Assembly (NCBI GenBank): GCA_963580455.1
Contig: OY756960.1
Location: 28,269,238-28,333,237, forward strand
Length of the DNA: 64,000 nucleotides
Direction: 5' to 3'
Origin: Euonymus europaeus
Taxonomy: Eukaryota > Streptophyta > Magnoliopsida > Celastrales > Celastraceae
The stretch's first letter is position 1. Each line of letters begins with the position of its first letter. Below the pieces are notes generated by a model. That model saw only the letters and a list, made by a program, of their open reading frames with translations, had not been told where the DNA came from and ran no database searches. The translations under genes were made by a program, and so were the position numbers. Positions 26,615 through 38,107 of the stretch are shown piece by piece.

Positions 26615-27855
26615 ATGGCTTCTTTTACGTATTCCTTTTTCCAAATCACTCTCACTTCCATCTTCATCTTCTCCTCACCTACTTTTGGTTCTACTACTGC
26701 CAATTCTCATCCCTTCAAAAGGATATATGCATTTGGTGACTCTTTCACAGACACTGGTAACACCAAATCTATCACTGGACCAATTGGGTTTGGCCATGTC
26801 TCCAGCTCTCCATATGGTATGACTTTCTTTCACCGCCCAACCAACCGATACTCCGATGGACGCCTTGTGATTGACTTTGTAACTCAAGAACTGTATTTAC
26901 CTTTCTTGCAACCTTACCTTCTCCACAAAAACAACATTAATGCATCATCTTCTGGGGTCAACTTTGCTGTTGCTGGCTCCACGGCAATAAACCATGCTTT
27001 CTTTGTTAATAACAATCTCACTCTTGACATTACTCCTCAGTCTATCCAAACTCAGCTCTTTTGGTTCAACAAGTTCTTGGAGAGTCAGGGGTGTAAAGGG
27101 GGAGTCACAACAACGCCCGGATGCAAAGCATCACTTGATGATGCTTTGTTCTGGGTTGGTGAGATTGGGGTCAATGACTACGCTTATATAGTGGGATCTG
27201 AAGTTTCTAGTGACACTATTCGAAAGCTTGCCATCAGTTCCAAAACTCAGTTTTTACAGGTAAAACTAAATTCCTCTTCCTATTTCATCTGGACCACAAC
27301 TGCTCCAGCTAGACTTCATGATCTGATTCTCATTTTATTGACTTGCAGGAATTGCTGAAGAAGGGTGCAAAGTATGTTGTTGTCCAAGGCCTACCTCCAA
27401 CAGGGTGCCTACCTTTGGCCATGTCTATTGCCCCTGATAATGACCGGGATGCTATGGGATGTGTGAAGAGTGTAAACAACCAAACCTACACCCACAATAT
27501 TGCTTTCCAAGCCAAGTTGCAACAACTGAGGGTGCAGTTTCCGCAAGCTGTAATTGTCTATGCTGATTACTGGAATGCCCATGCTACTGTCTTCAACAAT
27601 CCGGCAAGGTATGGGTTGACGGAGCGCTTCAAGGCGTGCTGTGGCTCAGGCACGCCGCCCTACAACTTTGAAGTGTTTGCGGTTTGTGGATCTCCTTCAG
27701 CCAAAGCTTGTCCAAACCCTTCTCAGTACATTAACTGGGATGGAGTTCACTTTACTGAGGCCATGTATAAGGTGGTTGCTGACATGTTTCTTCATGGAAA
27801 ATTCAGTCAGCCTCCATTCAGTTACTTGTTGGATAGGAAACAACGTCAGGGTTAA
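26615..27855 (+). CDS. GDSL esterase/lipase (At3g48460-like), secreted
   Basis: An SGNH-fold acyl hydrolase, probably exported to the wall or apoplast; its substrate is unknown. Two exons, 26615-27259 and 27349-27855, encode 383 residues, the usual length of the plant family. Residues 1-25 form a hydrophobic signal peptide. Block I is FGDSFTDTGN with the nucleophile Ser 43, block II GVNFAVAG, block III GEIGVND with oxyanion Asn 187, and block V DGVHFTEA with Asp 346 and His 349, so all catalytic residues are kept. The ACCGSG and YINWDGVH segments place it nearest the At3g48460 type. The start at 26615 has G at -3 and +4; an out-of-frame ATG five bases upstream (26610) sits in a poorer context. 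Confidence 0.94.
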
Positions 27856-28283
27856 TCATTAATTAGCTGTTGAATCAGCTTCAATAATACAATGTATGAT
27901 GTTGGTTTGAGTAATCTGTCGAATATCCACATTTAGATCTCGTAATAAATAATCTATGCCAGCTTCTCCCTACTAGAAAGAAATGCATAAAAAAGAATCT
28001 CAATATGACAAATTTTTTAAATTTTAACAGAAAAAAAAAATGGATCTCTAATGCAGATCATGTACATAATTCTCTGCAAATATCAAAGTGGGGATGGAAT
28101 CCCACATAAATTACCCTTTACAGGAAATCCATGTCCTTCACATAAATTCAAGCATGCCGTCCTCTAATTTTCCTTAAAATGGGCTCCTCAGAATCAAGGA
28201 GATGGATTAAAAACTCAGCAGACTACGCAAATTGTGATAGTCTGCCATTTTCAATATCTGTGCTTTCGTTCTCCTCTGTCAAA
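27856..28283. other. Shared 3' region of two convergent genes
   Basis: This holds the 3' UTRs of the GDSL gene (plus) and the RING gene (minus). AATAAT/AATAAA-like words near 27886 and 27944 could be polyadenylation signals of the GDSL gene. Nothing else was seen. Confidence 0.5.
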
Positions 28284-30028
28284 CTAGATTAAGTAATCAT
28301 AGTACACCAAGAAAAGAGCATCGGGTATATCTTTAGGCAGGCTGTTCACGTAGAGATAGAAGCGCAAAATGTCTTCCCTTATCACTCTTTGTGTGTCAAC
28401 CACATCACTACCGCAAGTGAGAACCCATAGATCTTCCAAGTTTACTCTTTTCAAACTCCCCCGGCAAAATGGACAAGATTCTGATCTTGTGTTCCTGCGA
28501 CATAAACGCAAAAGAGGAAAATACGGATTTACATATTAGAACAAGGACATAACTACATTATACGAACACAAAAAGATCGATGCTTGCATACCAATCATGG
28601 AAGCAGTTGATACACATTGAGTGGCAGCAACTTGGCAAGACAACTTTGGTGCAAGGCTCGAAACAGATTCCACATTCGTCCTCTCTCTCGAAGTCCACTT
28701 CTGGAAGCTTCTTCCTATCTTCTATTTTCTTCTTCACCACCATCTCGAAACTGTTACCTTTCTCCCGAGTCATGCTAGTCTCGGATGCATTAACATGAAG
28801 ACAATGAAGAGATGGTAATATCACAGCTGCCACTTTATTTTAGTCAGTGCATATACAGAAAACATCGAGGACGGAGGGAAATTAAAAAAAGAAAAGACAG
28901 TCACACAAACCATAGAATTCTCTAATGGTTGCTTTCCTTCTGCTGTTACTTGGCATCTTGTCTGAGCATAGCTAGAGAAATAATATATAAATTGGCATAG
29001 TGAATAAAACAACCAAATTAAATCATCAAAGTTGAATGATAAATAGATAAGCAAGCAATTAGGACTTAGGAGTGAACCTTATATACAGCAATGTGGAAAA
29101 GGTTTAGGCAATTTGAAAGTAGAAATGTGCAAGAACAATCAATCCACTGAAGGAAAAACAAGAAGATGGGAGTAAAGTGATTGTAAACTAGTTTCATCTG
29201 AAGATACGAACCATCCTTTGCTCCAGGAATAGAAGCTGCCCTGAGAAGAAAATTCACATTCAACCAAGACACCATGAGAGAATTAGGCCAACAGCAAAAA
29301 ATAAAAAAATTGCATTCATATGGTTGAAGAAAACCGCTAAACAGATCATTCACAAGTATAGGATTACAGAGTAATGAAGGAAAACTTATGCAAAATCCTG
29401 TCTTTGAATCGACGGCGCGCTCTTTGTTGTATAATAAGAGCAGACATATTGTGCTATATCTGTGCCATTTGACTTATGAACATCAAAAACTTTTCACGAA
29501 ATGACTGTTTTCTGCTTTAGTGCAGAATTGACAATTTTCTCCTAAATGGATCAAAAGATAGGCAAAACCTATCAGAAAAGTATTGGGAACTTTCGATCCC
29601 GTCCTACACTGTAAACCCAGACACGAAAGTCCCCATTCCACACTCACCAGAAAATATCGGGAATTTGTTATAATAATGGGGCATTCACTGCCATTGGAAG
29701 AAAAAAAATAATGTTCCAGAAGACCAGAAATTTCAGAAATGAACGAATGAAGCGTAGGTACATAGCTCAAATAAATCTCATTCGTAAAATTTTCATGGTT
29801 CCCTAGAATTATTTACAAAAATCATCAGTTCTACAGAGTACAGACCTTTCATCACATTCATATTTAAACCAAAAGTAAGTACCCAAACAGAGGAATAAAA
29901 CAAAAACAACAGCATTCTCTCAAGAGCGATAGAGCTTACAACATATTGGCGTACTGAATATCAGCCTCGAGAACCTTGAGAAAGTCTTGGTAAGAGGACC
30001 TAGCACCAGCCTCATAACAGTCCATCAT
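28284..30028 (-). CDS. AIRP2-like C3HC4 RING E3 ubiquitin ligase
   Basis: Likely a cytosolic E3 ligase that passes ubiquitin from an E2 to target proteins. Arabidopsis AIRP2, the closest family I recall, promotes abscisic acid signalling; that role is inferred here. Five exons: 30028-29940, 29240-29078, 28971-28911, 28826-28592 and 28494-28284, giving 252 residues in phase. The N-terminal part carries the family block FLKVLEADIQYAN and a hydrophobic, Cys-containing helix region (FLFFLQWIDCS). The RING has ligands C156, C159, C171, H173, C176, C179, C190 and C193 (CGIC, CCH, CINC, CPFC), followed by GSLKRVNLEDLWVLTC as in AIRP2. Two in-frame ATGs open the ORF; either may be used. Third-exon acceptor 28971 was chosen because it keeps the block RRKATIREFY in frame. 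Confidence 0.9.
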
Positions 30029-30447
30029 CTCTCTTTTACTCTCCCCTCACTTGGAGAAAATAACGAAGAACTCTGAAGATATATAATTCCCTCTCGAGTC
30101 TATTGTTGGTGGAACAAATAGGCTAACTACCCAGAAGAAGCAGTCTTTGAAGACTTGGGTGGTGTAAAGAAGGCGTTTGAGGACTGTGACTGAGATAGCC
30201 GGTTCATACAAAAAATCTAAACTAAAATCAAACTCGAGAGAGAAAGAGAGGAAGAAGTTGCTTCATAAAGTCTGTTTTGAATTTTGATTTTTCTGTTGAT
30301 TTGTTTGTCAAATCTATTGAACCCCCCATTTGAATTGATTTTGTTTGACTCGCTCCTCTGACTGCTTTGATTGTATCGGTTGAGCAGTTATGATTTACGA
30401 GGGTAGGTGTTTCTGCCTCAGATTTCTCCCTCAGATTTCTCCCAATC

Positions 30448-30527
30448 AAAAAATGAAGTCTTCTTCTTTTTGGTCCGCGGATAAAGGAAAAAATGAAGTC
30501 TTCCTCTTTTTGGTCCGCGGATAAAGA
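30448..30527. repeat. 40-bp tandem duplication upstream of the RING gene
   Basis: Two copies, 30448-30487 and 30488-30527, share AATGAAGTCTTC, CTCTTTTTGGTCCGCGGATA and differ at few positions. The block lies about 420 bp upstream of the RING gene start, so it is in its likely promoter. A 14-bp duplication (CAGATTTCTCCCT) adjoins it at about 30418-30443. Confidence 0.88.
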
Positions 30528-30690
30528 AATAAAACAGTATTATTTTTAGTTGGCACATTAGCTGTCTACATGTAAACTTTTGAGTTAATACTACTCTTAA
30601 TCATGAGAATGGGAAGATAGCTTGTGTTTCATTTTAATTGTCGAAAGATCAAACGTTTTAATGAGGCAATCTTCGTATACATGATCATCC

Positions 30691-31340
30691 AAGGGGGAGT
30701 GTTATACATTATATTGTAGGTATATGTATACATCAATGTTGTAGGTATATGTATACATCAATGAATAGTTGATGACATGTATACATATTTTTCTATATAT
30801 ATGTATGTTATATGAAATGAAAAGTTACGAAAAATTTCCTCTCTTCTTTGATCTTCCAATTCTTTTATTTCTAAATCAATTGGGTTATTATCAGCACGAG
30901 TCTCCGCCGCTGTTCAGAAATGAAGATTTTCAGGTTGTAAGTAGGTGGTTTTTATATTTATATTTTTAAGTCTATTATAATATTTCATTATGTCAACTTT
31001 AAAAAGTTTGGATTTTACGGCACTTGATATTTATGTAAGAAATTATTTATCTTGGGTTGTTGATGCCGAGACACACCTGGAAGCTGTGGGGCTTGAAGAA
31101 ACCATTAAAGCAGACAACACCAAATCCCCGCAGGATTTGGCTAATGATTTTGCTTCGCCGTCATTTTCATGAGCAACTAAAAACTGAATACCTCATGGAG
31201 GAAAATCATCTTGCATTATGGAATGATTTAAAGGAAAGGTATGAACACCAGAAGAATGTCATACATCCAAAAGCTCGTTATGACTGGATGCACCTGAGGT
31301 TGCAAGATTATAAAGATAGTGTGAGTCGTTGCACTATCAA
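30691..31340 (+). mobile_element. Copia-type LTR retrotransposon fragment with broken gag
   Basis: A purine tract AAGGGGGAG (30691-30699) is followed by TGTTATACATT, which looks like the start of an LTR ending in CA at 30878 (179 bp). After it comes a primer-site-like stretch (TTGGGTTATTATCAGCACGA) and then gag. The gag reading starts at the ATG at 30990 (MSTLKSLDFTALDI) and shifts frame near 31140-31150 into LKTEYLMEENHLALWNDL and KNVIHPKARYDWMHLRLQDY, which are typical of plant Ty1/copia gag. It ends abruptly near 31320. No protease, integrase or reverse transcriptase follows. A 26-27 bp tandem repeat (GTAGGTATATGTATACATC) lies inside the LTR at about 30714-30766. Confidence 0.72.
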
Positions 31341-32149
31341 TCAAACATGTATCTTCATCTACCATGTTTCTAAAAGAAATAAGATAACTTATATCACATA
31401 TTAAATTGTGTATAAATATATCAGATGTATAAACTGGACAAGTCTGGAACTACTGAAGGTGGGTTTCGATCGTCGGACCTTCTTTTCTATTTTATATTTT
31501 ATTGGATCTCACCACCGCGCACAAATACCCATTTGAATCCCACCGGTTGAACACCCTCTGGTGTCTTTAGTCAAGTCACTAAATCAAATTTTTTCAAAAG
31601 TAGACAGTCGAAAGGATGACATGGATTTGAAGCTGCTTTTCAATTGGTCTGTGTGAAAAATGATTATCACGCTTAAATCTTTTTCAATTTTTAAAATTTA
31701 AACTATCAAATGTAAAAATAAATCAAAAATACAAAATTTACCCCTCTCCCCTGTTCTTCCCTCTATCTCTCCCCGCAACATGATCGTTAAGTGGAGATAG
31801 TTACCTTCGGATGAGCCTCAGTAAATGCTTGTAATTCTTTCACACATACGAATTTAAAAGATTAGCGAGAGACCACAATGATTCTCAAATAAAGAACTAA
31901 ACAAGCACCTTAAACCCATAAAAGTGTGCTATGAACTCTAAACGAAATGTGTGTTGGGAGATCCTTAGGTGGGGTAGGTGGGGGTGGAGAAACAGAAAGA
32001 GGATGTTACCAATGAAATACCCCCCTCCCCCTCCTCGTTGGAACCAGTGCAGGCGATGGTGGTGGTGATGGCGGTAGATGACCCGATCTTTCAATATTAT
32101 TATGTCCACTATATTAAGTATATGCAGCCATGTACTAATGCCCAATTAA
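31341..32149. other. Intergenic, no supported gene
   Basis: Short open frames on both strands near 31897-32226 come from a C-rich, His-codon or Pro-codon stretch and show no recognisable domain. They may continue the decayed fragment just to the right. Confidence 0.4.
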
Positions 32150-32440
32150 TAGCCCTACGAAATAATTGGGCATTTGAGAGTGATAATCTTGCCAGTTATT
32201 TCTACGAAAATAATGATGTTGATTAGCTCATGATGCAATGAAAGTCTAGCTTGATTTTGATAATTTAGGTGGTTTTCATTCATCAATGCACCAAAGCCGA
32301 TCTCACCAATCCTAGGCCTCTTAAAGCTTCTATCAAACTCATTTGCGTAACCATTGTTACCACCATAATCGTACTTCAAATTTGGACTCCAATCCACACC
32401 AATTAGCGCATTATAAGGATCGAACGGGGTCGATAACGAT
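32150..32440 (-). pseudogene. Decayed coding fragment of unknown family
   Basis: On the minus strand a frame without a nearby ATG reads STPFDPYNALIGVDWSPNL, then DRSFKRPRIGE and QARLSLHHE. A shift of frame near 32220 gives NQHHYFRRNNWQDYHSQMPN, and further downstream GHLPPSPPPSPALVP appears in another frame. The composition is protein-like (FKRPRI reads like a basic nuclear signal, and the downstream part is proline-rich), but frames are broken and I do not recognise the family. It could be a gene fragment carried by a transposon. Confidence 0.4.
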
Positions 32441-33041
32441 TGTGTTGTTGAGAGAGAGAGGGAAGCACAGGAGAGAAATGAGGATTTTTTTTTTTAGTTC
32501 ATAATTTAAAAGATTGTAAAAGATTTACACGTAACGATCATTTTTCATATGGACCAATTGAAAGTTGGTCAAATTGTCACATTAGTAAATTTGTTGCCCG
32601 TGTTTGAGAAAACCTGAAAAGTTAAATGATTAAGTTAAAATTTGATAATCAAAATGAAACATAAACTATTTTTTAATGATTTAAAGTAGTATTAACTCGA
32701 CCCTTTTTATTTTAACCAGTGGGTCTGGGTCCGGTGTGCGTGTTGAATCCTTAATGTTAAGATTCTGATTTTTTGACCACACGTGAGTGATATTTTTATG
32801 GCTAAACTGAACTTTCACCTAATTTATGGAAATAAATTTTGTTGTGCTTGAATTTTTTATGTTCAGGCTCCAAAATAAAACGTCATCGTTTACTAAAAAA
32901 AAAAAAGATGTTATGGGCCTCGTAATACCCAATGAACGTCATTTTTAGCTAAAGGAAGCCCAACCAACGTTTGTTTTAGTGGGCTCTCAGTTTCGCAAGG
33001 ATTGACATAAGCAATGTTGGGGTGTGATGGTTAATGACTAA
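32441..33041. other. Intergenic, no gene seen
   Basis: AT-rich sequence with a short (GA)n run near 32449-32465. No domain, RNA gene or terminal repeat was noted. Confidence 0.5.
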
Positions 33042-33475
33042 GAGTCTATTTGTTTCATAATTACATTTCATAATTTTATGTTATAAAAAATGATATGTTT
33101 AAAGTAATGAAGAATATTGTATAAAAAGTTATGGAGCCAACAGCTTTAAACTGTATAAAATGTTGTGCAGTGTTTGATTCATTTTTCTGTTAGATTAATT
33201 TTGTAGATAAAATTACAAAAAAATGTATCACAATAAAAAGTAATTGAATTTTTTTAAGATATGAATAGACAATTACGTAATGTGGTTATAAATATTGTGG
33301 GTCCCATAACTTTAAGTTCTGAAAAGCTATGAGATGATATGATTTCATTTTGCACAGCTTAAAACTGTAGGGCCCACAACTTTAAGCTATCAACAAAATG
33401 TGACGTTTGGTTGACACAACATTTTATACGGACCCTACAACTTTAAGCTGTGCGAAATATGAAACAAACGCACCC
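33042..33475. mobile_element. Tourist-like (PIF/Harbinger) MITE, 434 bp
   Basis: The left end GAGTCTATTTGTTTCAT and the right end ATGAAACAAACGCACCC are inverted repeats matching at 13 of 17 positions. TAA target duplications flank it (33039-33041 and 33476-33478). The interior is non-coding, with the word ACTTTAAG recurring next to GGGTCC- or GGACCC-like motifs in both orientations. The size, ends and TAA site fit the Tourist group. Confidence 0.78.
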
Positions 33476-33478
33476 TAA

Positions 33479-35431
33479 TTGATTACCACAATAGTACAAC
33501 ACTAATATCTCCATTAACTCTTTAATTGGGTCTTACATCCATTACACAAAAAGTGATTTCACACGCTTATCCATATCAACAAAACACTTATCTCAATACA
33601 ATCACATTAAGAAAACAAATCTTTCAATATATTCCCATCAGTGAAGCTATCAATATTATTATCTTTTTTTTCACTAAAACTAATTATTAGTCTACCCCTA
33701 TTACCCAAAAACCAAGCCACACATATTCATCCATACCCACAAAACACATATCTAATATGATCACATTAATAAGAACATACATTTCAATAACACATAAATG
33801 CTCCTATTAACTATTAAGCAAATGCCTTAATGGATATACACGTCTTGTCACTGTCAGGGGTACTGGACCGATAGGCCCAAGGTGATTAAGGCCCATTAAA
33901 TATATCGTTACATACACTAATCATGAAACGACGTCGTATCTCAACGAGGTGAGCTGTTTGTCCGCTAGTGAGTGATCGCTTTAGGACTGCATGAAGGCGT
34001 TGCGTAGGGGGCATAGGGAAATCTGTTTGCCTCTTTAGAGCGAAATCTGATTCAACGACGAGTTTGAAGTCAAATCAAACTTCCTTCGCGAACTAGTTCT
34101 CGTTCGACTTCCTAGGCCTCTATTGTTTCTCTTCTTCTCTTGGGTTTTTTCTTCGAAGAATCCAAACTCCCTCACAAGGTATGTTTTTTCAGTCACTTTT
34201 GGGTTGACCGTTTACGTGCATCGGTTATTATGCATGGAAGAAAACAACTTTCCTCGGATGTATCATGAGTCGTTCTCAAGCTAGGGTTTGGTCGTCAGAT
34301 CCATCTTTGTCTCTGTTTGTTTCTTCAGATAATGTCGATACTTTCTTCGGGAAAATTGAGATATCTGGAGGAGAAGAAAAAAAATCTTAATCTTTTTTGC
34401 GTTTAGTCGATGTAAATTACTAAATTGTTTAGGCTCAATTTTGTGAGAGTCGCGATTATTTATTTACATGTATATGTGTGTGTGTTTGTGTGCATGCATG
34501 TGTACTTGTATTTGTATATGAAATATACAGAGAGAACCGTGGAGTAAGTTCAATTTTTTAAAGATGATTTAAGAAGTATTAAATCTCTTAATGAAAAATT
34601 AAGCTTTCATACAAAAAATCGAGGGAGGAACTTTCACTGAAGTGATTACCTTTAAGAAGCGTTAAATCTCTTAATAAAAAAATTAAGTTTTCATACAAAA
34701 ATCGAGGGAGGAACTTTTACTGAAGTGATTTCCTTTGCTGTATATGCATTTATTGCTGTAAGAGGACATTCTAAATTATCCCTGGAATCAGAAGTGTTTT
34801 AAAGGTGAAGGGAGTATGCCAATATAACACCCAGCTCAGGGGTAATGTTTGTGATTGTAATGCTTTTATGGTTTTTCATTTTTCTGATGGGTAAGCCGCT
34901 ACTGTTGTATGCAATAATTGTTTTGGTATTAGCTAATGAAAGCAAAATTTTGCCCCCTCTGTGTTGCTATCTTGTTGCAAGCAAGGTACTAGGAGTCCTA
35001 TAATCAAGTTTCTGATGAAAGCATAAATGTTTTTCTACTTCTGAACTGAATATTTTACCATACAATAGATTCAAGTATTTATACCATCGGTTCATACGAT
35101 ATTCCTAGTACATATCTATTTTGCATCGTAAATTTCCAACTACTTGAATATACTTTCTCATTATTTGAAAACATTTTGTGATTGGTGGCCAACAACCAAT
35201 CCTTCCAGGTATTCTAATGAAAGCAACTGGAAACTTTGTGGTCCTTACAAATAGTAGCTAATATGTTCTTAGTTTGTGCTTCTTACATGATATTTATCCC
35301 CAGAACTGCTAAGTGTTTAGATTCATTTGTTGGCATTCTTGATGCTGTCCAGTTGTTTGGGAAAACTTTCCCTTTTAATCTCATTTTCACTTTTATTTTC
35401 TAAGATGTTTCTCTTGATGGCTTTACGACAG
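33479..35431 (+). promoter_or_regulatory. Promoter, leader and leader intron of the B3-domain gene
   Basis: AAACGACGTCGT (33926-33937), a palindromic ACGT-core element common in plant promoters, sits just before a pyrimidine-rich leader (about 33960-34178) ending in AAG|GTATGT. A leader intron would then run to the acceptor ACGACAG at 35431. Inside it are a TG-rich microsatellite (about 34468-34497) and an 83-bp tandem duplication (34571-34736). Confidence 0.5.
34571..34736. repeat. 83-bp tandem duplication in the B3 gene leader intron
   Basis: Copies start at 34571 (AAGAAGTATTAAATCTCTTA) and 34654 (AAGAAGCGTTAAATCTCTTA) and both run to GAAGTGATT(A/T)CCTTT. They have diverged by several substitutions, so the duplication is older than those in the callose synthase gene. 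Confidence 0.88.
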
Positions 35432-38107
35432 ATGAGTTACAGGATAGAAGCATGTATAGAGTGCACCAAGAAGTGCCTGCGGCATCATGGGAAGAAGCAA
35501 TCTTCATCTCCTTCCGTTACTAAATTTTTCAAAGTCATGATTGGTGATCAGTTTTTGAAAGTTCTTGTATGATTACATTTCATTATTTTATTCTCTATCA
35601 CTACGAGTCATTTGAAACCTTTTTACTATATTTTATTGTTCACATCATTTGACCGTTTGATTTTGTTCTCTGCAGTACATTCCTCCTAAATTTGCTCCCA
35701 TGGTGTCAGCATTGGTCGGTCAAAGAACTTCTCTGGAGGACTCAAATGGCAAACAATGGGAATCAAAAATATCCAAGCTTAATAGCTCATTTGCTTTCCA
35801 GCAAGGATGGCAATCATTTGCATTAGATCATGGCCTAAATATTGGAGACTTTTTGGTGTTCTACTACATCTCTGGATCGCACTTTGTAGTTGATATCTAT
35901 GATAAAAGTGGATGTCAAAAGCTAGATTTTCCAGTGAACAGAAGTCAGAAGAAAAGAGCTAGGGGTAGTAGGAATTATGTTGACCAAGATGGCACTTGTA
36001 ATGCTGTTGATATAGATTCCACGAGCAAACAGAGTCCAGTCATCCCTGCTGATTCTGAATCAGACATCGAAATTAGTCAAAGCCAATTTGAAAATAATGT
36101 AGCAGGAGTAAAAATTGCCATGGAAAATAATTTAAATAGCGGGACCATCAAAAGGCCTCAACCGGTGTCTGAAGCTCATGACATGGAAGATACAAACTAT
36201 ATCATCAATAGAGACATTGGAGATCAGCAAGGAGAAGACAGACACATTTTATGTGATTTATCTCAGTTTGAAATGTGTGGAAACAACTCTGGCATTAATG
36301 AAAGCAAGAAAGGCATAGTTAGAGATGTAAGATGTCACAACGATACATCTGCAGGATTTCATATTGAAGCTGGCTTAGTTAATGAAGATTCAGTGATTGA
36401 AGAGGTGGGAACTGGAGCAGAGGCTTTGGCTTCACCTAAATTTGAGTTGATGGGAGATAAAAATGATACCTCACAGATAGATAAATTTGCCGCTGGTTCT
36501 GATAAAGATACATGCAATAAGATCGCTGGCCATCCCTCAACTAATAGGTCTGCAACAAAACCTATAAGAGATGAAGATGACTGCACTGATTTGTCAAACA
36601 AGATTCAGAGAACTGAGAATTCTCCATCAAGTCAGTGTCTTCTATTTGGTTTTGAGTGGGCTTTCCCGAGTTTAGTCTAATTTTTGTCCTTTTTTTTTTA
36701 TTTGGATTGATTCGTATAAGGTTTCTACAGGTACAAACATAAAGATTTTTTTTAAAAAAGATTCCTATGAGACTGCTCATAAGATTATTTTGCACTTCAA
36801 ACTATGCAGTGCCAAAAAGTGATAAACTGGTGTTATACTCGAAGAAACGTAGTTCCCTCGCTCGCAATTACCCGAGTTCCCAACTAAGGCTTACTGGAAT
36901 ATCAAAGTCAGGAGGTTCAGTGACCACTGGTTTGTCACAATGCCAATCTGGTACACACATTTCAAATATGGTTACATATTTTGCTTCCTTGCCTTCTATA
37001 TCGATTATGTTTTGGACAAAAAGAATCCTTCCTAGGATCATAGTTGATGTGAATTCATTACCTTGTTTCATAGGTGAAATCTTGGACATTGACAAGAAAG
37101 CTCCGCCAGATGCGACTTGTGAACGTTGTAGTAACTGGGATACAGTTCTAGATATATGTGGTATGATTATATTTAGTCCCACTGTGATAATTGAAAGAAA
37201 TCTCCTCTGTTTTAAGCTTTTCATGTATGAACTTCTATATTGAATAATGTCTGTGTTAAGCAGGTGAAACTGCAGAAACAATCAAGAAAGAGCCTGTGGA
37301 GATGACTCAATCGGTTCATTCAAGGAGAGGTGATTCTGGAAATATTTGGAAACTTTAGTTAGACTTATTTTGTCTGGTTAAAGGGTTTGGCTGTTTGTTT
37401 CTAGCTCTTTTGTGCATATGCTTTGAGTGTATCATTTCGCTCTATTCTTTCTCAATAAGTAAATGCATACAGATGGAGATGAGATGACAAAGGTGATAAA
37501 AGGGGAGCGCAGTCCGATTTCTGAGATGATAATTGAAGACAATGATGAAGTCTGCAGAATGGTGAAATCTGAAACTGTTGATTTAGTTCATTCTCCCCAT
37601 CATGATTCAACAGATATCTCCTGTTCGGTGTCATCAGACAATAAAACATTTCTTGTATGTTACAAATATTTTAATGTTCGTCTCCTTTTCTCCATTACAC
37701 TGTTCCATCTATTTCTTTGCCTTGATTTTGATGAAGTTTATGATCTTTCTATTTTGGTATTTCATTCCGGAGAGAATGTTCAGTCAACGACAAACAATTT
37801 GTTGATAGATACTGCATCGTTTGTTGAAATACAAAATTGTTTGGTGGTCATGCAGGAGTTGCCGACTTTCTTACCTGCATCTTCCTTCAACGAACGAAGG
37901 GGAATAGATAGAAAAGTGGTGGTCCTTAAGGATCCAGTTATGAGATTGTGGCCTGTTCTCTACCTTGATCGATATGGAGTCAAACTGTTAACCAGCGGAT
38001 GGGAAGCTTTTAGCAAGGCAAACAACATTGGAGCGGGAGATACTTGTGTTTTTGGAATTGAAAACTTGTCCAAGAGCATATACAGAGTCAGTATCATTCG
38101 AAAGTAA
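35432..38107 (+). CDS. Two-B3-domain DNA-binding protein (Os01g0905400-like)
   Basis: Probably a nuclear DNA-binding regulator of the plant B3 superfamily. Seven coding exons: 35432-35566, 35676-36630, 36810-36950, 37074-37160, 37264-37329, 37473-37654 and 37856-38107, giving 605 residues in phase. The start follows a splice acceptor (GACAG|ATGAGT) and gives a Cys-rich head, CIECTKKCLRHHGKK, typical of this subgroup. The first B3 domain is about residues 31-130 (TKFFKVMIGDQFL to FVVDIYDKSG). A long polar, Ser/Asp-rich linker follows. The second B3 domain fills the C-terminus, about 523-605 (ELPTFLPASSF, DRYGVKLLTSGWEAF, GDTCVFGIE). The last intron (37655-37855) is 201 bp and stop-free in frame, so its retention would only insert 67 residues. 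Targets are unknown. Confidence 0.88.

Noticed and set aside
37463..38107. Unspliced 214-codon end of the B3 gene as the main product
   Set aside because: The 201-bp stretch has good splice sites and T-rich intron character; kept only as a possible retained-intron form.
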